64,000 nt of DNA. It comes from a bacterium (GTDB lineage Bacteria > Bacillota > Bacilli > Lactobacillales > Streptococcaceae). The stretch lies in NCBI GenBank assembly GCA_905221115.1, contig CAJNBX010000001.1, positions 321,793-385,792 on the forward strand, read 5' to 3'. This document shows positions 41,848-50,075 of this stretch, piece by piece. The stretch's first letter is position 1; each line of letters opens with the position of its first letter. The position numbers and the translations under genes are program-made. The notes under the pieces are model-generated. The model did not search any database. It worked only from the letters and a program-made list of their open reading frames with translations, and was not told the origin of the DNA.

Positions 41848-44298
41848 TCAAAGTTCATTTAAAAATTTATCAACAGCCTCATCAACTTCGGATCGAGAGA
41901 CGGTTTTAACAGTCGCTTCTTTTGCTAGAGAAGTCACTATTTGCTTGCCATATCGTTTTCCGACAATTCTCCTATCCAGAATGAGGGTTAAGGAACGTTG
42001 GTGTTCGCGTCTCATACTTCTTCCCAAAGCCTGTTTTAAACGAATAATGGCCATTGGCAATTGATAATCATAAAAGGCATTTTTCCCTTCTTGATTCAGT
42101 TCCTGATTGATCTTTTTCGTCAAGGGCTCTTGGGGATTTTGGAAAGGAAGTCTTGGTACAACTTGAATCACAAAAGGATGACTTGAAAAATCAACTCCCT
42201 CCCAGAAACTTGCTGCACCAAGCAGGATTTGTTGTTCACCTTTTTCAAAGCGTTTCTTCAGTTGATGAACATCGCCATTTTTATACTGGGCCAGATGGCT
42301 AACTGGAAGTAAATCCGATACTGCTAGAAGCATGTCTTTGGCAGTAAAGAGAGCCAAAATCGGTTGTTGGAAAGCTTGAATTTCCACTAGCAAATCAGCT
42401 ACCTCCTTGGCATAGACTTCTAAGGAGGTTTCTGTTACCAAGGGGAAATCTTTGACCAAGACCACTTCTTGATCCTGTTTTTTACCAGCTTCAATCTTAA
42501 GAAATTTGGCTTCGGGATAACCTAACAGGTCTGCCAAAGAAACTCTTTGACTAATCTCAAGAGTGGCCGACACTCCCAAGACTTGACATGAATCAGGTAC
42601 TAAGGAAGATAGAAGAATACGGCCTGATTTTGTAGAAGAAATCTGAATTTTCTTTTGACTCGTTTCAGTTGCTTCAAGCCAGTAATCTCGGTCAGCTGTA
42701 AAATAGCGGACCAGTTCCCCAAAGCCTTCTGCCTCTAATTCTGAAAAATACTGGCAGAGATTGGCCAGAGAATCCAAGATATTTTTCCTAGATTTGCCAG
42801 ACTGAAATTGTTCCATCAAGTAGAGGCACTCAAAGCGAATACTTTCTAGTATTCGTTGTTGAACCCTGTTTTCTTCTCCTACTAAAGCCTTATCAACTAA
42901 ATCAATAATGGACTGGATATCGTAGGTCTCTTGAAGCAGATTTTCTAGGGCCAACAAAATTTTTTGAACTTCATCAATAATCAATAAGCGGTCGCTGACA
43001 AATTCAGGATTATCTTCAAGTCTGGTTACAAGATAGGCATGATTGGTCACTAAGAGCTTGCAAGTCTCTGCTCTTTCCTGACTACGTTTCCAAAAATCTT
43101 CCGTCACAAATAAGCTCTTGGATGATAAATTTCCATCATGACGAAGATCTCTTAGAAAATGTTGGTAACGGTAGAGTTGACCAATCTCATCCAAATCCCC
43201 GGTTTCTGTCTCTGTCAGCCAAACCAAGAGTTGCATTTTAAAGCGTCTAAATAAGCGATTTTCATCATTTTCCTGTAAGGAACGATAAAAGGCATCCAAC
43301 TTCAGGTAATTTTGTGGTCCCTTTAAAGAATGAATATCTGTATGGAATACTTCCTTGAGACATTTACCTTCTTCTTCCATGATTTGATTTTGAAGAATCT
43401 TCGTCGGAACGCTAAGGACAATCTGACGATTTTCCACTTGGGACAAAGCGGGTAAGAGATAGCCATATGTTTTCCCAATTCCTGTCGGCGCTTGAATGAA
43501 TGATACAGGCTCATCCTTCAATAGCAAGCCAACCTCTTTAGCAAAACTTTCTTGGTCTTCCCTTACTTCAAGGTTCAACAGAGAAATATTTTTAGAAAAA
43601 TCCTGAGATAATTTTCGCGGCTTCAGGGGGGCTGCAGTCTTCTTGAAATATAGTCCTTGAACTTCAAATAGATCTGAAGAAGTCAGGATAGATTGGCTGC
43701 GATAAATTTCTTCAATAACCAAGTAGGACTCATATAAGAGAGCGTCAGCCATTTCCAGCAATCGTTCCAAGAGCCCTTTAGGAAGTTGGGCCATCTTTTC
43801 TCGTAGAAAAAGGAGTAATTCCGCAGTAGCTTGGGCATCTGAAAGGGCTGTGTGGGCGTGTTTTAGAGGAATTCCTAATTCTCGACACAAAATCGGCAAA
43901 CTATATTTTTCCAGTTCAGGGAAAAAGACCTGGGCCAATTCGACCGTGTCAACACGAGGATTTCTTAGTTCATAGCCTTCAAAAAATAAATTTTCCGCTA
44001 AAAGATTGGCATCAAACTGAACATTATGGGCTACAAAAATCCCATCCTCCACCAAGTCAAAGATTTTTCTAGCAACTTGCGAAAAATCAGGTGCTTGCGC
44101 CAGACGTTGGTCAGTCAGTCCTGTCAGTTCTTTGATATGAGCATCCAAAGGTTCATGTGGATTGACATCCGTCGTATAGTGATCGACGATTTTTCCATCC
44201 TCAATCACAACAATTCCCACTTGGATAATTTTAGCCTTACTACCTGTGCTAGTTGCCTCTAAATCCACCACAACATAGCGATTACCAATCGTTTTCAT
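41848..44298 (-). CDS. dinG: DinG-type exonuclease/helicase
   Basis: An 816-residue fusion. An N-terminal DEDDh 3'-5' exonuclease domain (VVVDLEATSTGS, HNVQFDANLL and HTALSDAQATAELL, residues 1-175) is joined to an XPD/DinG superfamily 2 helicase-like domain (APTGIGKTYGYLLP, LLIIDEVQKIL, GAASFWEGVDF and QALGRSMRREHQ). The four-cysteine Fe-S cluster of proteobacterial DinG is absent, as in other Firmicutes, where the enzyme acts mainly as an exonuclease. It lies upstream of rodA. Confidence 0.93.
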   Translation of the reverse strand: MKTIGNRYVVVDLEATSTGSKAKIIQVGIVVIEDGKIVDHYTTDVNPHEPLDAHIKELTGLTDQRLAQAPDFSQVARKIFDLVEDGIFVAHNVQFDANLLAENLFFEGYELRNPRVDTVELAQVFFPELEKYSLPILCRELGIPLKHAHTALSDAQATAELLLFLREKMAQLPKGLLERLLEMADALLYESYLVIEEIYRSQSILTSSDLFEVQGLYFKKTAAPLKPRKLSQDFSKNISLLNLEVREDQESFAKEVGLLLKDEPVSFIQAPTGIGKTYGYLLPALSQVENRQIVLSVPTKILQNQIMEEEGKCLKEVFHTDIHSLKGPQNYLKLDAFYRSLQENDENRLFRRFKMQLLVWLTETETGDLDEIGQLYRYQHFLRDLRHDGNLSSKSLFVTEDFWKRSQERAETCKLLVTNHAYLVTRLEDNPEFVSDRLLIIDEVQKILLALENLLQETYDIQSIIDLVDKALVGEENRVQQRILESIRFECLYLMEQFQSGKSRKNILDSLANLCQYFSELEAEGFGELVRYFTADRDYWLEATETSQKKIQISSTKSGRILLSSLVPDSCQVLGVSATLEISQRVSLADLLGYPEAKFLKIEAGKKQDQEVVLVKDFPLVTETSLEVYAKEVADLLVEIQAFQQPILALFTAKDMLLAVSDLLPVSHLAQYKNGDVHQLKKRFEKGEQQILLGAASFWEGVDFSSHPFVIQVVPRLPFQNPQEPLTKKINQELNQEGKNAFYDYQLPMAIIRLKQALGRSMRREHQRSLTLILDRRIVGKRYGKQIVTSLAKEATVKTVSRSEVDEAVDKFLNEL

Positions 44299-44445
44299 TA
44301 TAAAAAATTATACCAAAAAAAGGGCCATTTGGCACCTGCAAACATGGGATAATTTTCAAACTAAAGGACACTACATAGCTTAAAAATCCTATCAATAGAG
44401 CATCCTAGCCTGCTGATTTTTTGAAAATATTGGAGAATAAGAAAA

Positions 44446-44485
44446 AATTGAGAGAAGAAATGATTGTCTCTTCCTTCTCTCAACT
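44446..44485 (-). terminator. Terminator after the U32 family gene
   Basis: On the minus strand TTGAGAGAAG pairs with CTTCTCTCAA (a ten-base stem) and is followed by six T residues. Confidence 0.88.
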
Positions 44486-44496
44486 ATTGATTTACT

Positions 44497-45426
44497 TTAT
44501 TTAACCATATCAGGATCGTAATCATAAAATCCTGTATCAAGGAAACGGTTTTTAGGGTGAAGTTTACGAACTTCTTCATCCAACAAGAAGGCTTGGTCAT
44601 TGCTAAAGTTGCCCTCTTGAATCAAGCTACGCGCTTGAATAAAGAGTTTTGCAATCTCAACAAAGTTCTGACCAGGTGTATAGAGACCTTCTAGTTTCCA
44701 ATGAGTAAAGCCATGCTCTACCAATTCTGTCAATTTGGTCATCAAATCAAGGTCATTGTTGGCAAAGATGTGGGTGCCATGATTGTCTTCAAAAATGGAA
44801 TAGTGGCTCTCTGGGTCACTTGGCTCTGCCAAGAAAAGGTCACGTTTACGCGTCTTTTCATCATCGATATGCGTAAAGTTATAGTAGTTTTGCAAGAGTG
44901 GACGTTTAGAATGATGGATGACACTAGCACCATACACTAACACTTCAGCAGGAATTTCCAAAATCTCTGGCATTTTAAAAAGTTCAGCTGATGGAATTTC
45001 ACGCGCCAAAACAGCTTCAGATGCGCCAGCCTTTTGTCCCCAGAAGTTAATCTGACGACTGCTTGTCACCATGGTTGAGGCATCGTAGATAGTCTTAAAT
45101 GAATAACCATCACGATTGACTACGTAAAAAACGCCTGCATCCCCAATCGTAATGTAGTCTGTCTTAATTTCTTCCAAAAAGTCTAAGAAAGGCTTGATAC
45201 GATCCATCATATCTTGGTGCATGAGTGCATTAACCGCAACAATCAATTCCTTACCAGCATCATGAACCAGCTTAGCGATTTCACGCAATTGGTCATAACT
45301 AAAGGTCGTTGGCAGACGAAGGCCAAAATCTTTCTCACCAACATAGATACGGTCTACGCCAGCTTCGAGCAGTTGTTCAACTTGTTCAATACTTTCAGCA
45401 GTTGCTGTAATGATAATCTTTTCCAT
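44497..45426 (-). CDS. U32-family peptidase-like protein (TrhP1/YrrN-like)
   Basis: A 309-residue protein of the U32 family. It has an N-terminal TIM-barrel-like part (ITATAESIEQVEQLLEAGVDRIYVGEKDFGLRLP) and the conserved YGASVIHHSKRPLLQNYYNF region. Family members once called collagenases are now tied to prephenate-dependent tRNA wobble uridine hydroxylation (TrhP). In many Firmicutes two such genes are paired; only one is visible here. The start is the ATG at 45426 (MEKIIITATAES). Confidence 0.8.
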   Translation of the reverse strand: MEKIIITATAESIEQVEQLLEAGVDRIYVGEKDFGLRLPTTFSYDQLREIAKLVHDAGKELIVAVNALMHQDMMDRIKPFLDFLEEIKTDYITIGDAGVFYVVNRDGYSFKTIYDASTMVTSSRQINFWGQKAGASEAVLAREIPSAELFKMPEILEIPAEVLVYGASVIHHSKRPLLQNYYNFTHIDDEKTRKRDLFLAEPSDPESHYSIFEDNHGTHIFANNDLDLMTKLTELVEHGFTHWKLEGLYTPGQNFVEIAKLFIQARSLIQEGNFSNDQAFLLDEEVRKLHPKNRFLDTGFYDYDPDMVK

Positions 45427-45497
45427 AAGAAAAATTATACCACATTTCTCCAAAATCATCCAAGACTTATCAGAGTTTTACAAATAGGAATTATTTC

Positions 45498-45655
45498 AGT
45501 AACTTCCACTTGACTCACCAAAGTGGGATTTAGTCTAATACTCTTCAAACCACGTCAGCTTTTTCTGCAACCTCAAAGCGGTGCTTTGAGCAACCTGAGG
45601 CTAGCTTCCTAGTTTGCTCTTTGTTTTTCATTGAGTATAAAACGGATTTTTATAA
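45498..45655. mobile_element. IS30-end remnant interrupted by a BOX element
   Basis: Bases 45498-45537 and 45638-45654 match the non-coding segment just upstream of the IS30-family transposase at the right edge (63504-63558): AGTAACTTCCACT, ACCAAAGTGG, TTAGTCTA and AAACGGATTTTTAT in the same order and spacing. Here a 100-bp BOX is inserted in the middle. No transposase ORF follows, so this is a leftover IS end or a shared intergenic sequence. Confidence 0.55.
45538..45637. repeat. BOX element inserted at a TA dinucleotide
   Basis: The element begins ATACTCTTCAAACCACGTCAG and ends TTTTTCATTGAGTA, with the TTTGAGCAACCTGAGGCTAG block in the middle. It is flanked by TA on both sides (45536-45537 and 45638-45639). 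The uninterrupted site at 63504-63558 has a single TA, so the TA was duplicated on insertion. It is in the opposite orientation to the two other BOX copies. Confidence 0.85.
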
Positions 45656-45839
45656 GAATAACTAGATGAAAGGCAAACCCAAAAGCATGAGAGAGCTTGC
45701 CAGTAACAATGATTTTGTATGCTATCCATAAATAGCAAACATCTCAAGCTCCATTAATCTTCAAAACATCATAGATAAAATCTAGTCCAAAATTTAAGCA
45801 ATTGATGCTATAGAATTTATATATTGTTATAAATTTCTA

Positions 45840-45870
45840 GTCGTTTTGTTGTTATAGTAACAAAAACGAC
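45840..45870. terminator. Hairpin, second terminator of the ABC exporter operon
   Basis: GTCGTTTTGTT and AACAAAAACGAC form a near-perfect stem. On the minus strand it follows the stronger hairpin at 45875-45913. Confidence 0.6.
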
Positions 45871-45874
45871 CTAG

Positions 45875-45914
45875 AAAAACGAGTATCTCCATCTACGGAA
45901 ATACTCGTTTTTTG
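45875..45914. terminator. Bidirectional terminator of the ABC exporter operon
   Basis: AAAAACGAGTAT and ATACTCGTTTTT pair perfectly, with A and T runs on both sides. It lies about 70 bases past the stop of the permease gene ending at 45986. Confidence 0.8.
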
Positions 45915-45985
45915 ATAGTTAGAAGTGTTTTTTTGCTCAGCTTCATTTCTTTTTATAAAATGTATCAAGCAAGCGACCAACTATC

Positions 45986-47623
45986 TCATCTTTTTTCTAT
46001 CTCTACCAATATCCGTGACAGGTAGTAATGATAGCCAAAAATAGCAAGAGCAAGCAAGAGGATAAGAACTCCTACTCCCAAGCTGATGGCAAGGACAGGG
46101 GCGAGAGAGCGAACCAAGAATAAGCTCCCTATTACAAGGGCCATTAAGATTGCACTATAAATAAAAATCAAAACAATTGCGACTATACGATTTGAACGGT
46201 TCACCAAGTCCGTAATGTTACTCCAATTTGTTGACAAATTTTTCACGTCCTTAAGGTAATGGTGGCAAGAAAGGATGACACTGGCAAGGATCCAGACTAC
46301 AAGAAGATAAATCATCGAAAGGATGGGCAAGCCTAGATATAGAGAAAGGCCAAGTAAAGTCAGAACTGGTAAAAAGGACTGGACAGCAAATATAATCCAA
46401 AATTTCACTTTCACATAACGAGCAAAGTCAAAGGGTAAACTCTTCAGAAAATCAACATTTTCCCTCTCCAAGGACAAGGCAATTGAATGCAGGCTGGTGA
46501 TATTGTTATTGACAACTGCTATAAAGAGAGCTATAAAAAACAAGGGTAACCAGTATGGAGGATGAATATCTGAAACTATCTGAGAATCTCGGATTTTGGA
46601 AATCAGACCGATCATCATGAGATAAGGAAGAAAAGCACTTGTAAAAAGCACTGTAATCACGCCAGTTCCCTGTCCCAAGAGGGTGAGGTGGTAGCGTAAA
46701 ACCATACGGAAAAAGCCCTTTTTATTAGTAGTTGAAATTCTCTCCTTATTGCGACGTTCTTTCTTGACCTTCTCCTCACTGTTAAGCAGAATCACGTCAT
46801 AAAAATGAGGAAGAACCTTCTTTTTGGTCAGGTAAAGCAAGAAAACAGTTAAAGCTATCCAAGCTAACAGACCCAGTATGGCTTCTGTCGAAAAAGGCTC
46901 CACTGCTATTTTGTAAAAGATATGAAGAGGATAAAGGAGAAATGGAATGTCTCTAACTTTGTCAACAATACTTCCAAAAGTCGACTGTAGAAAGAGGACA
47001 AATATTAAAGGTATGAGAACCCCTATCCCAATCATCACATTCGAAAAAATAGACTGATACTTTCTGAAGACCCTAGTCTGAGCCAAGAAATGTACTGCCA
47101 CTACCATCACTAAAGTAACAGAGACAAATAATAAGGTCAAGGACAGTAGCATCAAAGGCAAGCCCAGCCAAAGAGAAGGTGCTAGCCTAATATAGAGGAC
47201 TAGAAAATAAGCTAGGATTGGTACAATTCCAGCTAGAGCTGGCAAGAGAACAGACAGTCCTTTAGCAATTATAATCTCTGATTCTTTAAAGGCATAGGGC
47301 CTATACGATGCCAAGTCCTTACTCTCATAAAAGACATTGTAAAATGCAGTGAAAGAAGTTGAAAAGGCAAGCACCAGTAAAATAGCAACCATGCTACTAA
47401 AAAAACTTGGCATTTCCTCAAAAGGAAAACGAAAGGCTATATTTATAAACATGAAAAGCATCAAGAGACTTGAAAAAATGTAAGAACTTAGGACTCTAGC
47501 GGAAACATTTACTTTTTTCCCAGGATTCTTAGCCTGCTTCTTTCGTAGGTTAGCCAGATTAGCTTCTTGAGATGAATAGAGGATATTGATATCAACTAAT
47601 TTTTTAATGACCTTGAGACGCAT
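45986..47623 (-). CDS. ABC transporter permease (large, polytopic)
   Basis: A 545-residue membrane protein with about twelve hydrophobic helices in two halves, separated by a basic cytoplasmic loop (EEKVKKERRNKERISTTNKKG, about residues 280-300). The first half opens with SYIFSSLLMLFMFINIAFRF. It partners the ATPase encoded just upstream, and their reading frames overlap by 20 bases. This organisation is typical of drug- or peptide-export systems of unknown substrate. The start is taken as the ATG at 47623 (MRLKVIKKLVD). Confidence 0.78.
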   Translation of the reverse strand: MRLKVIKKLVDINILYSSQEANLANLRKKQAKNPGKKVNVSARVLSSYIFSSLLMLFMFINIAFRFPFEEMPSFFSSMVAILLVLAFSTSFTAFYNVFYESKDLASYRPYAFKESEIIIAKGLSVLLPALAGIVPILAYFLVLYIRLAPSLWLGLPLMLLSLTLLFVSVTLVMVVAVHFLAQTRVFRKYQSIFSNVMIGIGVLIPLIFVLFLQSTFGSIVDKVRDIPFLLYPLHIFYKIAVEPFSTEAILGLLAWIALTVFLLYLTKKKVLPHFYDVILLNSEEKVKKERRNKERISTTNKKGFFRMVLRYHLTLLGQGTGVITVLFTSAFLPYLMMIGLISKIRDSQIVSDIHPPYWLPLFFIALFIAVVNNNITSLHSIALSLERENVDFLKSLPFDFARYVKVKFWIIFAVQSFLPVLTLLGLSLYLGLPILSMIYLLVVWILASVILSCHHYLKDVKNLSTNWSNITDLVNRSNRIVAIVLIFIYSAILMALVIGSLFLVRSLAPVLAISLGVGVLILLLALAIFGYHYYLSRILVEIEKR

Positions 47624-48353
47624 CTGAAACCTCCTCTTTTCTACCAGCAAGGCTAAGGTAGATACTTTCCAAAGACTGGTCTGGGTGGTCTTTTCTCAAG
47701 TCCTCTACGCTACCACAATAAATCAAATGCCCCTTTTTCAAAATGGCAATCCGATCACAGACTTGCTCTGCCACCTCTAGGACATGGGTTGAAAACAAGA
47801 CTGTCTTGCCTTTTTGTGCATGTTCCTTCATCATTTGCTTCAAATCAAAGGCAGCCTGGGGATCCAAACCAGTCAAGGGTTCGTCCAAAACCCAAATATC
47901 AGGATCAGACAAGAGTGCTCCGATGACAAAGACTTTCTGACGCATTCCGTGAGAAAGGGTTTCAATAACCTGATAGCGGTTTTCAGCAAAATCAAAAACA
48001 CTCAATAGCCTAGCTAGACTAGTCTCCAAGTCAGAGCTAGTCAGATCATAGGATGAGGCGATCAATTCCCAAAATTCATTGGCTGTTAAGCGTAAAAATA
48101 AGTCAGGCGAGTCTGCAACGTAGCCAATCTTTCGTTTGATCGCCAAGCGATTTTCCGATAAATCCTGACCGTCTACCAAAATACGACCACTGCTAGGCGA
48201 AATGATACTGACTAAGGATTTTATGGTGGTCGATTTTCCAGCCCCATTATGACCAATCAAGCCCATAATCTCCCCATTTTCAATCTGCAAATTGAGATTG
48301 CTCAAAGCCTCTTTATCACCATACAACTTACTAACATTTTGAAATTCAATCAT
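47604..48353 (-). CDS. ABC transporter ATP-binding protein
   Basis: A 249-residue ATPase. Walker A is GLIGHNGAGKSTTIKSL (about residues 30-46), the signature LSHGMRQKV, Walker B IWVLDEPLTGLDPQA, and the switch histidine is in LFSTHVLEVAEQV. The start is the ATG at 48353 (MIEFQNVSKLYGD), with GGAG in front. It forms an exporter with the permease that overlaps its 3' end. It is divergent from the amylase gene. Confidence 0.88.
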   Translation of the reverse strand: MIEFQNVSKLYGDKEALSNLNLQIENGEIMGLIGHNGAGKSTTIKSLVSIISPSSGRILVDGQDLSENRLAIKRKIGYVADSPDLFLRLTANEFWELIASSYDLTSSDLETSLARLLSVFDFAENRYQVIETLSHGMRQKVFVIGALLSDPDIWVLDEPLTGLDPQAAFDLKQMMKEHAQKGKTVLFSTHVLEVAEQVCDRIAILKKGHLIYCGSVEDLRKDHPDQSLESIYLSLAGRKEEVSDASQGH

Positions 48354-48460
48354 GGGATGACTCCTATCTTTATCTATATTACATACTGTTATACTAGCAC
48401 TTTGATACAAAAAAATCAACACTTTATTTTAAGTAGTTAAAATATATTTTTTCTATCTTA

Positions 48461-48475
48461 CGCAAACGTTTGAGC
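48461..48475 (+). promoter_or_regulatory. cre-like site (CcpA) overlapping the amylase -35
   Basis: CGCAAACGTTTGAGC contains the perfect palindrome CAAACGTTTG, matching the core of catabolite-responsive elements. It overlaps the -35 hexamer at 48470, where CcpA binding would block RNA polymerase. This fits carbon-catabolite repression of an amylase. Confidence 0.7.
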
Positions 48476-48498
48476 TAACCGATACTTTATGATAGAAT
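48470..48498 (+). promoter_or_regulatory. Promoter of the alpha-amylase gene
   Basis: TTGAGC (48470-48475) and TAGAAT (48493-48498) are separated by 17 bases. The ATG follows 33 bases later, behind GAGGAG. Confidence 0.75.
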
Positions 48499-48531
48499 AA
48501 AGAACAAGATTGACAAGTAAGAGGAGACATC

Positions 48532-49986
48532 ATGCAAAATCAAACACTCATGCAATACTTTGAATGGTATCTGCCCCACGACGGTCAGCACTGGACGCGT
48601 CTGGCTGAAGATGCTCCACACCTAGCTGATCTCGGTATCAGCCATGTCTGGATGCCACCAGCTTTCAAGGCTACCAATGAAAAAGATGTCGGCTATGGTG
48701 TCTATGACCTATTTGACCTTGGGGAGTTCAACCAAAAAGGGACTGTCCGCACCAAGTATGGTTTTAAAGAAGACTATCTTCAAGCCATTCAAGCTCTAAA
48801 AGCACAGGGAATTCAACCTATGGCCGATGTGGTGCTCAACCACAAGGCTGCTGCTGATCACATGGAAGCCTTTCAGGTTATTGAAGTGGATCCTGTAGAC
48901 CGTACAGTTGAACTTGGGGAACCCTTCACCATCAATGGCTGGACTAGCTTTACCTTCGATGGTCGCCAAGATACCTACAATGACTTCCACTGGCACTGGT
49001 ACCACTTCACAGGTACAGACTACGATGCAAAACGCCGAAAGTCTGGGATTTATCTGATTCAAGGAGACAACAAGGGTTGGGCAAATGAGGAATTGGTCGA
49101 TAATGAAAACGGCAACTACGACTACCTCATGTATGCCGACCTAGACTTTAAACATCCTGAAGTTATCCAAAATATCTATGACTGGGCTGACTGGTTCATG
49201 GAAACGACTGGTATAGCTGGTTTCCGCTTGGATGCTGTCAAACACATTGACTCTTTCTTTATGCGCAATTTTATCCGTGATATGAAGGAAAAATATGGTC
49301 AAGATTTCTATGTGTTCGGTGAATTTTGGAATCCAGACAAGGAAGCCAATCTAGACTATCTTGAAAAAACGGAAGAACGCTTTGACCTTGTCGATGTTCG
49401 TCTCCACCAGAATCTCTTTGATGCTAGCCGAGCAGGTTCCAACTACGACCTTCGTGGTATTTTTACAGATAGCTTGGTTGAACTCAAACCTGACAAGGCT
49501 GTGACTTTTGTCGACAACCACGATACTCAACGTGGTCAGGCTCTTGAGTCTACTGTTGAAGAATGGTTCAAACCAGCAGCCTATGCCCTCATTCTGTTAC
49601 GCCAAAATGGTCTTCCATGTGTCTTTTACGGCGACTACTATGGGATTTCAGGGCAATATGCTCAACAAGATTTCAAAGAAGTCCTTGACCGCCTCCTAAC
49701 CATCCGAAAAGATTTGGCCTATGGAGAACAAACAGACTACTTTGACCACGCTAACTGTATCGGTTGGGTACGTTCAGGTGCTGAAAATCAATCCCCAATC
49801 GCAGTCTTGATTTCAAATGACCAAGAAAACAGCAAATCAATGTTTGTCGGCCAAGAATGGTCTAACCAAACTTTTGTAGATTTACTTGGAAACCACCAAG
49901 GTCAAGTTACAATCGATGAGGAAGGTTATGGACAATTCCCTGTCTCAGCTGCTTCGGTAAGTGTCTGGGCATCCAATACAATCTAA
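48532..49986 (+). CDS. Cytoplasmic alpha-amylase (GH13)
   Basis: A 484-residue glycoside hydrolase without a signal peptide, so it acts on internal or imported alpha-glucans. The N-terminus is TLMQYFEWYLPHDGQHW. MADVVLNHKA is region I, GFRLDAVKHI carries the nucleophile aspartate, FGEFWNPD the acid/base glutamate, and VTFVDNHDTQ the transition-state aspartate. It most resembles the AmyA/AmyS cytoplasmic type. Expression is probably CcpA-controlled. Confidence 0.93.
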   Translation: MQNQTLMQYFEWYLPHDGQHWTRLAEDAPHLADLGISHVWMPPAFKATNEKDVGYGVYDLFDLGEFNQKGTVRTKYGFKEDYLQAIQALKAQGIQPMADVVLNHKAAADHMEAFQVIEVDPVDRTVELGEPFTINGWTSFTFDGRQDTYNDFHWHWYHFTGTDYDAKRRKSGIYLIQGDNKGWANEELVDNENGNYDYLMYADLDFKHPEVIQNIYDWADWFMETTGIAGFRLDAVKHIDSFFMRNFIRDMKEKYGQDFYVFGEFWNPDKEANLDYLEKTEERFDLVDVRLHQNLFDASRAGSNYDLRGIFTDSLVELKPDKAVTFVDNHDTQRGQALESTVEEWFKPAAYALILLRQNGLPCVFYGDYYGISGQYAQQDFKEVLDRLLTIRKDLAYGEQTDYFDHANCIGWVRSGAENQSPIAVLISNDQENSKSMFVGQEWSNQTFVDLLGNHQGQVTIDEEGYGQFPVSAASVSVWASNTI

Positions 49987-49999
49987 TAATTCTTAATAA

Positions 50000-50034
50000 T
50001 CAAGCCAGGTCCACTCGGATTTGGCTTTTTTGCA
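50000..50034 (+). terminator. Terminator of the amylase gene
   Basis: AAGCCAGGT and GGATTTGGCTT pair imperfectly and are followed by six T residues. Confidence 0.75.
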
Positions 50035-50037
50035 TTC

Positions 50038-50069
50038 ACAAAAAGACCTACCCAAATGGATAGATCTTT
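50038..50069 (-). terminator. Terminator of alaS
   Basis: On the minus strand AAAGATCTA pairs with TAGGTCTTT and is followed by T residues, six bases past the alaS stop. Confidence 0.75.
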
Positions 50070-50075
50070 GCTTGA

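Larger units (their letters stand above)
45656..45985. other. Gene-free AT-rich intergenic stretch with two terminator hairpins
   Basis: No ORF with a ribosome site is visible on either strand. The left part (45656-45835) is AT-rich without clear structure. The right part holds two strong hairpins, listed separately. Confidence 0.6.
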
